Below are positions 10,676 through 19,865 of a stretch of DNA of 64,000 nt, piece after piece (position 1 is the stretch's first letter; each line of letters begins with the position of its first letter). Source of the DNA: Rhodovibrionaceae bacterium (GTDB lineage Bacteria; Pseudomonadota; Alphaproteobacteria; Kiloniellales; DSM-21159); NCBI GenBank assembly GCA_028279885.1, contig JANQMX010000069.1, positions 1 through 64,000 on the forward strand, read 5' to 3'. The position numbers and the translations under genes were made by a program. The notes under the pieces were generated by a model. It was not told the DNA's origin and made no database searches. It saw nothing but the letters and a program-made list of their open reading frames with translations.

Positions 10676-10761
10676 CTGTCACGTCTCGGTGCTACTCCCC
10701 GCGACGGGCGGAACGGGGCATCCCGCCTCCATTCAGCTCTGACGCAGACAAGGGGAAAATA

Positions 10762-12324
10762 ATGATCCGGACTAATGGCAAGGGCTTGCTCGGCGCCGGC
10801 CTCGCGGCCGTTGCGCTTTTGGCGACGAGCCCGCAGGACGCCGCGGCGGATGGACAGCGAGAGCTGACCGTCGCGGTCACCAATCTCTCGACCCATCTCG
10901 ACCCCATGGGGTTCAACGCCAACGTCAACATGCGGGTTTCGCAGAACGTGCTGGAAACCCTCATCCGCTACGACTTCAAGAAAGGCACCTTCGGCCCCGG
11001 CTTGGCGACTGCTTGGAAGATGACCAGCCCGACGGTGATGGAGCTGACCCTCCGCGAGGGTGTGAAGTGCCATAACGGCGAGGATTTCACGGCCGAGGAT
11101 GTGGCCGTGGCCTTCGGCCCCGAGCGCTTCCAGGGCGAGGGCGCGCCCGGCTATTCCGTCGCCAAGCAGTATCTCAGCATCATCAAGGACGTGCGCGCGG
11201 TGGGCACGCACAAGCTCGAGGTGGAGACGGCCGTTCCCGACCCGCTGCTCGAGACGCGCCTGGCCAACTGGATGAGCGAAGTGCCCTGCGCCGACGCCTA
11301 CCGCGCGGCGGACGGCTGGGAAGCCTGGGGCCAGGCCGTGGTCGGCACCGGTCCCTACCGGGTCGCCGAGGTGCGCCCGGGCGAGTTTCATCGCTTCGAG
11401 CGCTTCGCGGACTACTACGGCGAAGCGGCGCCGCTCGACGCCTTTACGCTGACGGTGGTGCCGGAGATCGGCGCCCGTATCGCCGGCCTTCTGACGGGCG
11501 AGTTCGATATCGTCACCGAGATCTCACCGGACCAGTTCGACGCCATTTCGAACAACCCGAACAGCGAGGTCGTCGGCGGCCCGATCCGCAACATTCGCGT
11601 CGTGCTCTTCGACACGCGCCATCCGGTGCTGTCGGACCCGCGGGTTCGGCAGGCAATGAAGTACGCGATCGACCGCGATCTGATCGTCGAATCGATCTTC
11701 GAAGGCCGGACCAAGGTGCCAAACGGTTTTCAGATGGCTGCCTTCGGCAAGATGTATGTCGAGGACTTCAAGGGTGTGTCGTTCGATCCGGACAAGGCAC
11801 GCCGTCTGCTCGCCGAAGCGGGCTACGACGGTGAGGAGATCTCCTACCGCTACTTGACCGACTACTACACCGGCGAGGTCACCACGGCGCAGATCCTGCA
11901 GCAGATGTGGCGCGACGTCGGTCTCAACGTGACCCTGGAGCTCAAGGAGAACTGGGACCAGATCACAAACGCGAAGACCGATGCTGGCCGCGCGGTCGCG
12001 AATGACTCCGCCAATGCCGTCTACCCGGACCCGATCAGCCAGCTCTACCGCATCTACGGCCCGAACGGCTACGTCCAGAAGCGCGGTTACTGGCAGAACG
12101 CGGCTTTCAACGAAGCCAGCGATATGCTCTACGCCAGCACCGAGCCGAAAGCGCGCCGCGCGGCCTTCGAGACCATGCTGGAACTCTACGAGGCTGACCC
12201 GCCGGGAACCTATCTCTACGTGCTGCCGATGTTCTACGGCAAGCGGACGGGCGTTGACTGGGCACCGACGGACACGCCGTTCATGGACTTCCGCGCCGGC
12301 AACGTAAGCCTGGCCACGAACTAG
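10762..12324 (+). CDS. ABC transporter substrate-binding protein, peptide/Opp (SBP_bac_5) family
   Basis: Signal peptide MIRTNGKGLLGAGLAAVALLATSPQDAAA; family motifs VMELTLREGVKCHNGEDFTAEDV, VRQAMKYAIDRDLIVESIFEGR. ORF-track start 10618 trimmed to ATG at 10762. Confidence 0.93.
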   Translation: MIRTNGKGLLGAGLAAVALLATSPQDAAADGQRELTVAVTNLSTHLDPMGFNANVNMRVSQNVLETLIRYDFKKGTFGPGLATAWKMTSPTVMELTLREGVKCHNGEDFTAEDVAVAFGPERFQGEGAPGYSVAKQYLSIIKDVRAVGTHKLEVETAVPDPLLETRLANWMSEVPCADAYRAADGWEAWGQAVVGTGPYRVAEVRPGEFHRFERFADYYGEAAPLDAFTLTVVPEIGARIAGLLTGEFDIVTEISPDQFDAISNNPNSEVVGGPIRNIRVVLFDTRHPVLSDPRVRQAMKYAIDRDLIVESIFEGRTKVPNGFQMAAFGKMYVEDFKGVSFDPDKARRLLAEAGYDGEEISYRYLTDYYTGEVTTAQILQQMWRDVGLNVTLELKENWDQITNAKTDAGRAVANDSANAVYPDPISQLYRIYGPNGYVQKRGYWQNAAFNEASDMLYASTEPKARRAAFETMLELYEADPPGTYLYVLPMFYGKRTGVDWAPTDTPFMDFRAGNVSLATN

Positions 12325-12344
12325 ACCCACGCGCAGGCAAGGTG

Positions 12345-12381
12345 GCTGCAGGCGGGCCAAGCGCCCGCCTGCAGCAGTTTT
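12345..12381 (+). terminator. Intercistronic hairpin (attenuator/partial terminator)
   Basis: Perfect 13-bp stem GCTGCAGGCGGGC-CAAGC-GCCCGCCTGCAGC followed by AGTTTT, between SBP gene and downstream ATPase gene. Confidence 0.65.
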
Positions 12382-12407
12382 CACAATCGCTTGATAACAC
12401 GGGCGTC

Positions 12408-13394
12408 ATGCCTCTGCTCGACATCCAGGACCTGCGGGTCTCCTTCGATACGGCGGCGGGCCCGGCCCAGGCCGTGCGCGGCGTCGACCTGACCCTGGCG
12501 CGGGGCGAGATCCTCGGCGTGGTGGGAGAGAGCGGCTCCGGCAAGTCGGCGCTCTTTCTCGCGGTCCTCGGCTTGGCCGGCGCTCGCGCCCGCGTATCCG
12601 GCCAGGCCTTCTTCGACGGCGCCGATCTCATCGACCTGTCCGACCGTGCCTTGAGCCGCCTGCGCGGCCGCCGGCTCTCGATGGTGTTTCAGGACCCGGC
12701 CTCCTCCCTTAATCCGGTGCGCAGCATTGGCCATCAGCTCAAGGAAGCCATTCGACTCAACGCCGGCGGTCTGTCGCACGGGGAGCGCCCGACGCCCGAA
12801 GCCCTGTTGGCCGAGGTCGGGCTGTCCGATCCGCAGCGTCAGCTACGCGCTTATCCTCACGAGCTTTCCGGCGGTCAGAACCAGCGGGCGATGATCGCAA
12901 TGATGCTGGCTGGCAACCCCGATCTGCTGATCGCCGACGAGCCGACGACGGCTCTCGACGTCACGGTGCAGGCGCAGATCCTCGACCTCTTGCAGGACAT
13001 AAGCCGGGCGCGGGGTATGAGCGTTGTGCTGATCAGCCACGATCTCGGTGTCGTGGCGCAGATCTGCGACCGTATCGCGGTGATGTACGGCGGCATGATC
13101 GTCGAGTCCGGGCCGGTCGAGCAGGTCTTCGACGCGCCGGCGCATCCCTATATGCGCGGTCTGATGGCGGCGCGGCCCAACGGTGCCGGCCGGCTGCAAC
13201 CCATCGGCGGCACCGTGCCCTCGCCGTTCGACAGCGCGCCTGGCTGTGCCTTTGCGCCGCGCTGTGCCCGTCGCTCCGCGCGCTGCAGCAGGGAGGTTCC
13301 TCCGGCTGTCGGGGGGCAGCGCTGGTGGCGCTGCTTTCATCCCGCCCTCGACGCAGCGGACGCTAAGCCGCTTGAAGAGGCTGCCCGGTTGTGA
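12408..13394 (+). CDS. ABC transporter ATP-binding protein (oligo/dipeptide type, DppD-like)
   Basis: Walker A GESGSGKS, LSGGQNQRAMIAMML signature, Walker B LLIADEPTTALD, C-terminal oligopeptide-transporter Cys motif (GCAFAPRCARRSARC). Confidence 0.94.
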   Translation: MPLLDIQDLRVSFDTAAGPAQAVRGVDLTLARGEILGVVGESGSGKSALFLAVLGLAGARARVSGQAFFDGADLIDLSDRALSRLRGRRLSMVFQDPASSLNPVRSIGHQLKEAIRLNAGGLSHGERPTPEALLAEVGLSDPQRQLRAYPHELSGGQNQRAMIAMMLAGNPDLLIADEPTTALDVTVQAQILDLLQDISRARGMSVVLISHDLGVVAQICDRIAVMYGGMIVESGPVEQVFDAPAHPYMRGLMAARPNGAGRLQPIGGTVPSPFDSAPGCAFAPRCARRSARCSREVPPAVGGQRWWRCFHPALDAADAKPLEEAARL

Positions 13395-14401
13395 CGGAGG
13401 TCGGATTGCTTGAACTGCGCGGACTTCGCTGTCGCTTCGCAAGCCGCGGCATTCCGCTGATCGCGCCCGGGACAACGGTCCATGCCGTCGACGGGGTCGA
13501 TCTGACCCTCGCGCCGGGGGAGATCCTCGGTCTGGTCGGCGAAAGCGGCTGCGGCAAGTCGACCCTCGCCAAGGCGCTGATGGGTCTGGGCGACTATCAG
13601 GCGGAGACAATGCGCTTTGCCGGCCAGGACATCCGGGCGCCGCTCGACCGCCGTCCCCGCGACCTGCTGCGGCGTATCCAGTATGTCTTTCAGGACCCGC
13701 TGGATGCGCTCGATCCGCGCCGTTCGGTGCTCTATCAGGTTGCCGAGCCGCTGCTTATCCATGGCCTGGCGTCCGGCGCCGAAAGAGAGGCGCGGGCACG
13801 GGCTGCCTTGCGCGACGTCAACCTCGGCGCGGATATCGAGGTCAAGTTTCCGCATCAGCTCTCCGGCGGGCAGCGCCAGCGGGTCGTCATTGCGCGGGCG
13901 CTGGTTCTCGCGCCCGAAGTCCTGATCTGCGACGAGCCGGTCTCGGCGCTCGACGTGTCGATCCAAGCCCAAGTGGTCAACCTGCTGCGCGATCTGCGGG
14001 ACCGGCGCGGTCTGACCATCCTTTTCATCAGCCACGACCTGGGACTGGTCCGCCATCTCTGCGATCGGGTGGCTGTGATGTATCTCGGTCGGATCTGCGA
14101 AACCGGGCCCATCGAGCCGCTGTTCGAACGGCCCAGGCACCCCTACACCCAGGCCCTTGTTGCCGCCATCCCGCCGCCCCACCCGCGCCTGCGCAAGCCG
14201 CTCAAGCGGCTGATCGGCGAGCCGCCGCGCCCCGGTAGCCCGCCACCGGGCTGCCGTTTCCATCCGCGCTGCCCGCTTTGCGAAGCGGCGTGCCGCACGG
14301 AACCGCCCGCGCTCCTGCCGATCGTCGGGGCGCAACACGATGGGGCGCAACAGTCCGTGGCCTGCCATGTGGCGCGGCGTGGCGAGGCGCTGCCATGCTA
14401 G
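13391..14401 (+). CDS. ABC transporter ATP-binding protein (oligo/dipeptide type, DppF-like)
   Basis: Walker A GESGCGKST, LSGGQRQRVVIARAL, LICDEPVSALD, C-terminal GCRFHPRCPLCEAAC. Confidence 0.94.
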   Translation: MTEVGLLELRGLRCRFASRGIPLIAPGTTVHAVDGVDLTLAPGEILGLVGESGCGKSTLAKALMGLGDYQAETMRFAGQDIRAPLDRRPRDLLRRIQYVFQDPLDALDPRRSVLYQVAEPLLIHGLASGAEREARARAALRDVNLGADIEVKFPHQLSGGQRQRVVIARALVLAPEVLICDEPVSALDVSIQAQVVNLLRDLRDRRGLTILFISHDLGLVRHLCDRVAVMYLGRICETGPIEPLFERPRHPYTQALVAAIPPPHPRLRKPLKRLIGEPPRPGSPPPGCRFHPRCPLCEAACRTEPPALLPIVGAQHDGAQQSVACHVARRGEALPC

Positions 14402-15324
14402 TGTTCGCTTTGCGCAAGGTCTTCCGCGCCCTGCTCACGGTGATGCTGCTCGTCACCTTCACCTTCTTCATTCTGCGGCTGACCGGCGACCCGGCCACGT
14501 CCATGGTGGGCTTGGATGTGCCGCCGGAAGCGCGCGAGGCATTCCGAGTGAAGTGGGGTCTCGACCGGCCGCTGTGGACGCAATACCTCATTTACCTGGA
14601 GCAGCTGGCCCAGGGGGACTTCGGCCGCTCCTTCGTCGGTGCCAGGCCGGCCTGGGATGTGGTAGCCGAGCGTCTGCCCAAGACTCTGTCGCTGATGGGG
14701 GCCACCACGCTGGTCACGCTGCTCATCGGCATTCCGCTCGGCGTGATCGCGGCCGTGCGCCGCGGCACCTGGGTCGACCGGCTCGCCATCGGCGTCTCGG
14801 TGGCCGGGCTCAGCCTGCCCAACTTCGTCGTGGGGATCCTGCTCATCCTGCTGTTCGGCGTCGGGCTGATGTGGCTCCCCACCACCGGCAGCGACACCGC
14901 TTGGCATTTCATCCTGCCGGTCGTGACGATGGCGACCAGCGAAGCCGCGGTCTTCGCGCGCTTTGCCCGGTCCGCCATGCTCGACGTGCTCAACCAGCCT
15001 TACATGCGCACCGCCGCCGCCAAGGGCCGAGATCGGGCCAGCGCGGTTGTTTGGCATGCGCTGCCCAATGCGGCGATCCCTCTGGTCACCGTTGTTGCGC
15101 TTTATCTCGGGCGTCTCATCGTCGGTGCGGTCGTCACCGAGAACGTCTTCGCCTGGCCGGGGGTCGGCAGCCTGCTGGTGCTGTCGGTCGAGCACCGGGA
15201 TCTGGCGGTGGTTCAGACCATCGTCATCCTGGTCGGGATCACCATGGTTGCCGCCAATCTCACCGTCGACATCGCCTATCGCTGGCTCGACCCGCGCACG
15301 GCGCGGCGTGAAGGGGCCGGCTGA
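14395..15324 (+). CDS. ABC transporter permease (DppB-like)
   Basis: Opp/Dpp permease motifs (FTFFILRLTGDPATSMVG, ARFARSAMLDVLNQPYMRTAAAKG, ENVFAWPGVGSLLV); trimmed to ATG 14395 overlapping the previous stop. Confidence 0.93.
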   Translation: MLVFALRKVFRALLTVMLLVTFTFFILRLTGDPATSMVGLDVPPEAREAFRVKWGLDRPLWTQYLIYLEQLAQGDFGRSFVGARPAWDVVAERLPKTLSLMGATTLVTLLIGIPLGVIAAVRRGTWVDRLAIGVSVAGLSLPNFVVGILLILLFGVGLMWLPTTGSDTAWHFILPVVTMATSEAAVFARFARSAMLDVLNQPYMRTAAAKGRDRASAVVWHALPNAAIPLVTVVALYLGRLIVGAVVTENVFAWPGVGSLLVLSVEHRDLAVVQTIVILVGITMVAANLTVDIAYRWLDPRTARREGAG

Positions 15325-16166
15325 TGGCGCGACTGGCCGGCTTGCCTCTTTCGGTCCGCCTGTCCGGCGTCTGGGTCCTTGCCATGCTTGCCGTGGCCAT
15401 CCTGGCCGATTGGATAGCGCCCTACGACTATGCCGCCATCGACCTGCGCAATCGCCTGACGCCGCCGATCTGGATGACGGGCGGGACCTGGCTGCATCCG
15501 CTGGGCACCGACGACCTGGGCCGCGACGTCCTCTCCCGCATCATCTACTCCGTGCGCACCAGCCTGGCGGTCGCTCTGTTGGGCACTATCATCGGGGCTG
15601 CGCTGGGGACTTCGCTCGGCTTTCTGGCGGCGCGCTTTCGCGGCTGGGTCGACGACCTGGTGACCATGGCCATCGATTTTCAGGCGGCCTTGCCCTTCCT
15701 CATCCTGGCGCTGGCCGCCCTGGCCTTCCTCGGCAACAGCCTCGTTCTCTTCGTCGCCATCATGGGCGTCTACGGCTGGGAGCGTTATGCCCGCATCGTG
15801 CGCGGCATGGCTTTCGCCGCTCAGGCGCAGGGCTATGCCATTGCCCTGAGGACACTCGGCGCTTCGTCGGCGCGGGTCTACTTCGCCCACATCCTGCCGA
15901 ATATCGCCAGCGCCATCATCGTCAACATGACGCTCAACTTCCCGGAAACGGTGCTGCTGGAAACCTCGCTGTCCTTTCTGGGCCTTGGCATTCAGCCGCC
16001 GATGACGAGCCTCGGCAACATGGTCGGCTTCGGGCGGGACTATCTTCTCTCGGCCTGGTGGATCGCCGTCTGCCCGGCTGTCGTCATCTTCGTCACCACG
16101 CTGGCCTTCAGCCTTCTCGGCGACTGGCTGCGCGACTATCTCGACCCGGCCTTGCGAGGGAGCTGA
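15324..16166 (+). CDS. ABC transporter permease (DppC-like)
   Basis: HPLGTDDLGRDVLSRIIYSVRTSL, ETSLSFLGLGIQPPMTSLGNMV. Confidence 0.94.
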   Translation: MARLAGLPLSVRLSGVWVLAMLAVAILADWIAPYDYAAIDLRNRLTPPIWMTGGTWLHPLGTDDLGRDVLSRIIYSVRTSLAVALLGTIIGAALGTSLGFLAARFRGWVDDLVTMAIDFQAALPFLILALAALAFLGNSLVLFVAIMGVYGWERYARIVRGMAFAAQAQGYAIALRTLGASSARVYFAHILPNIASAIIVNMTLNFPETVLLETSLSFLGLGIQPPMTSLGNMVGFGRDYLLSAWWIAVCPAVVIFVTTLAFSLLGDWLRDYLDPALRGS

Positions 16167-17639
16167 GTGGCCATGAACCGTGTTATCCTGATCGGCCTCG
16201 ACGGTTTCCGCCCCGAGATGATGAGCGAGGCGCTGACCCCCAACCTTGTCGCGCTGGCGGCGGAGGGGGTGCGTTGCACGCATCACCGCGCGCACTTTCC
16301 CAGCGAGACCTACGTCAATGTCGCCTCGATCCTGACCGGTGTGTCGCCAGGCGCCCATGGCATCGTCGCCAACAAGTTCTTCGACGCCAATGTCGACCGC
16401 AGCGAGCCCTGGGCCGGCAACCGGATCGCCATGATCGAGGCCGGGATGGCCGCCTACCACGGCGGGCTGATCACGGCGCCGACACTCGGTGACCGCCTGG
16501 CTCGTACCGGCAAGCGCCTTTGGGTTTTCAGCGGCAACTCCCCCGGCAGCGCCAGGTTGAAGCACCCGCGCGTGGCGGACTGTCCTGGCCACTTGGTGAT
16601 CGTGGGGCAGCGCATCGAGGTGTCGCGACCAAAGAAATGGGCGAAGGAGCTGGCCGCGCATCTCGGCCGGCCTCCCAGACCGGTGGTCCATGGCGAGACC
16701 TTCGGTGTCCAGCGTTACCTAACCGACGCCTTTCTGTCTCTCGCATCCCAGGAAGCACTGCCAGAGGCCGTCGTGCTCTGGTATGGCGAGCCGGACCACA
16801 GCTATCACAGCTTCGGTCTCGGCGCCGAGCCGACGCTGGCCGCGATTCGAGCCGTCGACGGAGAGCTTTGCCGCGTGATCGACTGGTGGCGGGCGCATCC
16901 CGAGCAGGATCGGATCCAGCTGATCGTCACCTCAGATCATGGCCACATCACCCAAACCCAGCCAGTCGATACGGCCGGCATTCTCATCCAAGCCGGATTT
17001 CGTGTCGGCAGATACCTGGATGACGATGCGGAGCTTGCGCTGATTCCCGGCTATGCCGGCAACATCCTTTTGCACCAGGACGATCCGGGTTTGCGGCGCG
17101 CGGTTGTGGACGCTCTGATGGCCCACCCCGACACAGGCCTGGTTTTCACGTCCGGTGGCGACGGGGTGGAGGGCGCGGTGCCGGGCACCTTCGATCGCCG
17201 CCTCGTTCTGTCGGACCATGCCCGCAGCCCGGACATCACCTTTACGCTCAGGGCCGACGATGCGCAGGACTGCTATGGCTTTACCGGAACCTGTCGCTAC
17301 GACAACGACCTGCCGGCCGGAGTCGGCTATCACGGCGGACTCCACCCGGCCGAGATGGCGCCGCTGCTGATCATGGCCGGCAGTGCTTTCGCCAACGGGC
17401 GGGCGACGGACGCACCAAGCTCCGTGATGGATGTTCTGCCGACCATTGTCTCGCTCTTGGGAGAAGAGGGAGAGGGCCTCGAAGGGCGCGTGCTGGCGGA
17501 AGCCTTCGCCGAGGGCGCAGCGGATGCGGAAAAGACCGCTCAGACGCTGAGCGCCGGCTCTGGCGGCTACGCGCAGGAGCTTGCCTTCACCCACTGGGGG
17601 TCGCGGCGATACCTCGATCACGGCAAGCGGACCGAATGA
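16167..17639 (+). CDS. Alkaline phosphatase superfamily / type I phosphodiesterase-nucleotide pyrophosphatase family protein
   Basis: 490-aa [68 protein letters not shown] metal-ligand motifs. Confidence 0.9.
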   Translation: MAMNRVILIGLDGFRPEMMSEALTPNLVALAAEGVRCTHHRAHFPSETYVNVASILTGVSPGAHGIVANKFFDANVDRSEPWAGNRIAMIEAGMAAYHGGLITAPTLGDRLARTGKRLWVFSGNSPGSARLKHPRVADCPGHLVIVGQRIEVSRPKKWAKELAAHLGRPPRPVVHGETFGVQRYLTDAFLSLASQEALPEAVVLWYGEPDHSYHSFGLGAEPTLAAIRAVDGELCRVIDWWRAHPEQDRIQLIVTSDHGHITQTQPVDTAGILIQAGFRVGRYLDDDAELALIPGYAGNILLHQDDPGLRRAVVDALMAHPDTGLVFTSGGDGVEGAVPGTFDRRLVLSDHARSPDITFTLRADDAQDCYGFTGTCRYDNDLPAGVGYHGGLHPAEMAPLLIMAGSAFANGRATDAPSSVMDVLPTIVSLLGEEGEGLEGRVLAEAFAEGAADAEKTAQTLSAGSGGYAQELAFTHWGSRRYLDHGKRTE

Positions 17640-17691
17640 CGCTGACAAAGCGCCTTGGCGGGGGCGGACCGGCGCAATAGGCTGTTTGGCG

Positions 17692-18270
17692 ATGACCGAG
17701 CCGAGCAGCCCCCCACCGCCCCAGTTCAATCGTCAGGTGCCCGAGGGCGACGATCGGGAACGGCTGGTCTGCGGCAGCTGTGGCTTCATCAACTACGAGA
17801 ACCCCAAGATCGTCGTCGGCAGCGTCGCTTGCTGGGACGACCGCATTCTGCTTTGCCGCCGGGCGATCGAGCCGCGCAAAGGCTACTGGACCCTGCCGGC
17901 CGGCTATCTGGAGCAGCACGAGGAGACCGAGGCCGGTGCCCTGCGCGAAGCCTGGGAGGAAGCGCGCGCCAAGCTGGAGATTGACCAGCTCCTGGCCGTC
18001 TATGCCATCAAGCGTCTCAGCCAGGTGCAGCTGATCTACCGCGCCCGCCTGGTGACCCCCGAGGTCTCGGCCGGCCCGGAGAGCGCCGAGGTCGGCCTCT
18101 TCCGCTGGGACGAGATCCCCTGGGACGATATCGCCTTTCCCTCGGTCCACTGGTCGCTGGGTCATTACAAAGAGAGCCTCGGCCTGACCGCGTTCGCGCC
18201 CTTCGGCAATCCTGACGGCAAGACCGGTGCCATGGGCGAGGTCAGCGCTGCCCGCAGCGAAGGGCTGTAA
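17692..18270 (+). CDS. NUDIX hydrolase with N-terminal zinc-ribbon-like segment
   Basis: [22 protein letters not shown]; Nudix box-like [26 protein letters not shown]. Confidence 0.93.
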   Translation: MTEPSSPPPPQFNRQVPEGDDRERLVCGSCGFINYENPKIVVGSVACWDDRILLCRRAIEPRKGYWTLPAGYLEQHEETEAGALREAWEEARAKLEIDQLLAVYAIKRLSQVQLIYRARLVTPEVSAGPESAEVGLFRWDEIPWDDIAFPSVHWSLGHYKESLGLTAFAPFGNPDGKTGAMGEVSAARSEGL

Positions 18271-18330
18271 GGGTTTTGTCGCCTAGGCGATAGGAACTTC
18301 TCTTCTCGCCCGTCGGTTTTCCCAATTGTT

Positions 18331-18472
18331 GTCACCCCGGACGCGTCAGCGATCCGGGGTCCAGCCACAAGCGCAGACCGTGCCTACCGCTGGATCCTCG
18401 GGCCTTCGCCGCGCCGTAGGGCTTCGGCCCCGCAGGCGGGTCGCCCCGCTGCGCGGCGCGCCCAAGGATGAC
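18331..18472. repeat. MITE-like palindromic intergenic repeat, copy 1 (divergent)
   Basis: Starts GTCACCCCGG, ends CAAGGATGAC; internal GATCCGGGGTCCA. Confidence 0.6.
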
Positions 18473-18511
18473 GTCGTAGAGAAACCCGCAGGCGGCACCA
18501 CACAACATGTC

Positions 18512-18654
18512 GTCACCCCGGCCCTTAGGCGAGCCCGGGACTGCTTGCAGTCCCGGCGTGCGAGACTTGGCAGCCGGGGTCCAGAAACAAGCTCGGACCT
18601 TGCCTACCGATAGATGGCTCCCGGCTCGCGGGCTTCGCCCTTGGCCGGGATGAC
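18512..18654. repeat. MITE-like palindromic intergenic repeat, copy 2
   Basis: GTCACCCCGGCCC...GCCGGGGTCCA...CTCCCGGCTCGCGGGCTTCGCCCTTGGCCGGGATGAC. Confidence 0.75.
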
Positions 18655-18755
18655 GGTTCGTGGAAACGCCTCAGACGTCTCAGGCCTCGCCGCTTCGCGG
18701 CTTGCCCAAGGATGACATTCCGAAAGGGGCCGCGGACGTCACCGCACCACAGGCC

Positions 18756-18931
18756 GTCACCCCGGCCTTGAGCCGGGGTCCATTCAGCGGCCCACGCGGA
18801 CTGTGGTCGTCGAGCACGGTCGTGGCGGCTACCCGGCTTTTCGTTCCATTGGCTGCGCGTGGTCGGACCATGCCTTCGGCAACTCGCTACGCGAGCCCGG
18901 ACACGCGGGCTTCGCCCTTGGCCGGGATGAC
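18756..18931. repeat. MITE-like palindromic intergenic repeat, copy 3
   Basis: GTCACCCCGGCCTTGAGCCGGGGTCCA...GGGCTTCGCCCTTGGCCGGGATGAC. Confidence 0.75.
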
Positions 18932-18947
18932 AGTCGGTGGAGAGGTT

Positions 18948-19865
18948 CTAAACGTCTAGTAAGCTGTCAGCGAAGTCCTGGGCGTTGAAGGGGCGCAGGT
19001 CCTCGACGCCCTCGCCGATGCCGATGGCATAGACCGGTAGGCCGAACTTCTCGGCGAGCGCCACCAGCACGCCGCCGCGGGCCGAGCCGTCGAGCTTGGT
19101 CAGCACCAGGCCGGTGACGTCGACCATCTCCTTGAAGGTGGCCACCTGCTGGATGGCGTTCTGCCCGGTGGTGGCGTCGAGCACCAGCAGCACCTCGTGC
19201 GGGGCGCTGGGGTCGATCTTCTTGATGACGCGGGAGATCTTCTGCAGCTCCGCCATCAAGCCTTCCTTGTTGTGCAGACGGCCGGCGGTGTCGATCAGCA
19301 GCAGCTCCCGCTTCTCCTCCTGCGCCTGCTTCAGCGCATCGAAGGCGAGACCGGCGGCATCGGCGCCGCTGTCTCGGGCGATGACCGGCGCGTCGACCCG
19401 CTCGCCCCAGATCTGCAGCTGCTCGATGGCTGCGGCGCGGAAAGTGTCGCCGGCGGCCAGCATGACCGTGCCGCCCGCATCCGTGTAGGCCTTGGCCAGC
19501 TTGCCGATGGTGGTGGTCTTGCCGCTGCCGTTGACGCCGACCACAAGAATCACGTGCGGGGTGTGGCTGTCGTCGACGTCCAGCGGCTCGGCCACCGGCT
19601 CCAGGATCTTGGCGATCTCCCCGGACAAGGCGCGGCGCACATCCTCGGCGCTCACATCCCGGTCGAAGCTGGTCTTGGCCAGGCTGGCGGAGAGCTTGCC
19701 GGCGGTGCTGACGCCGAGATCGGCCGAAATCAGCAGCTCCTCCAGCTCTTCCAGGGCTTCGTCGTCGAGCCGCCGGCCGGTGAAGATGCCGGCGATGCCG
19801 CCCGTCAGCTTGTCGGACGAGCGGGCGAGGCCGGACCTGAGACGCTTCAGCCAGGAGTCGCTCAC
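18948..19865 (-). CDS. ftsY: Signal recognition particle-docking protein FtsY
   Basis: SRP GTPase motifs [61 protein letters not shown]; start trimmed to GTG overlapping mtaB stop. Confidence 0.95.
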   Translation of the reverse strand: MSDSWLKRLRSGLARSSDKLTGGIAGIFTGRRLDDEALEELEELLISADLGVSTAGKLSASLAKTSFDRDVSAEDVRRALSGEIAKILEPVAEPLDVDDSHTPHVILVVGVNGSGKTTTIGKLAKAYTDAGGTVMLAAGDTFRAAAIEQLQIWGERVDAPVIARDSGADAAGLAFDALKQAQEEKRELLLIDTAGRLHNKEGLMAELQKISRVIKKIDPSAPHEVLLVLDATTGQNAIQQVATFKEMVDVTGLVLTKLDGSARGGVLVALAEKFGLPVYAIGIGEGVEDLRPFNAQDFADSLLDV

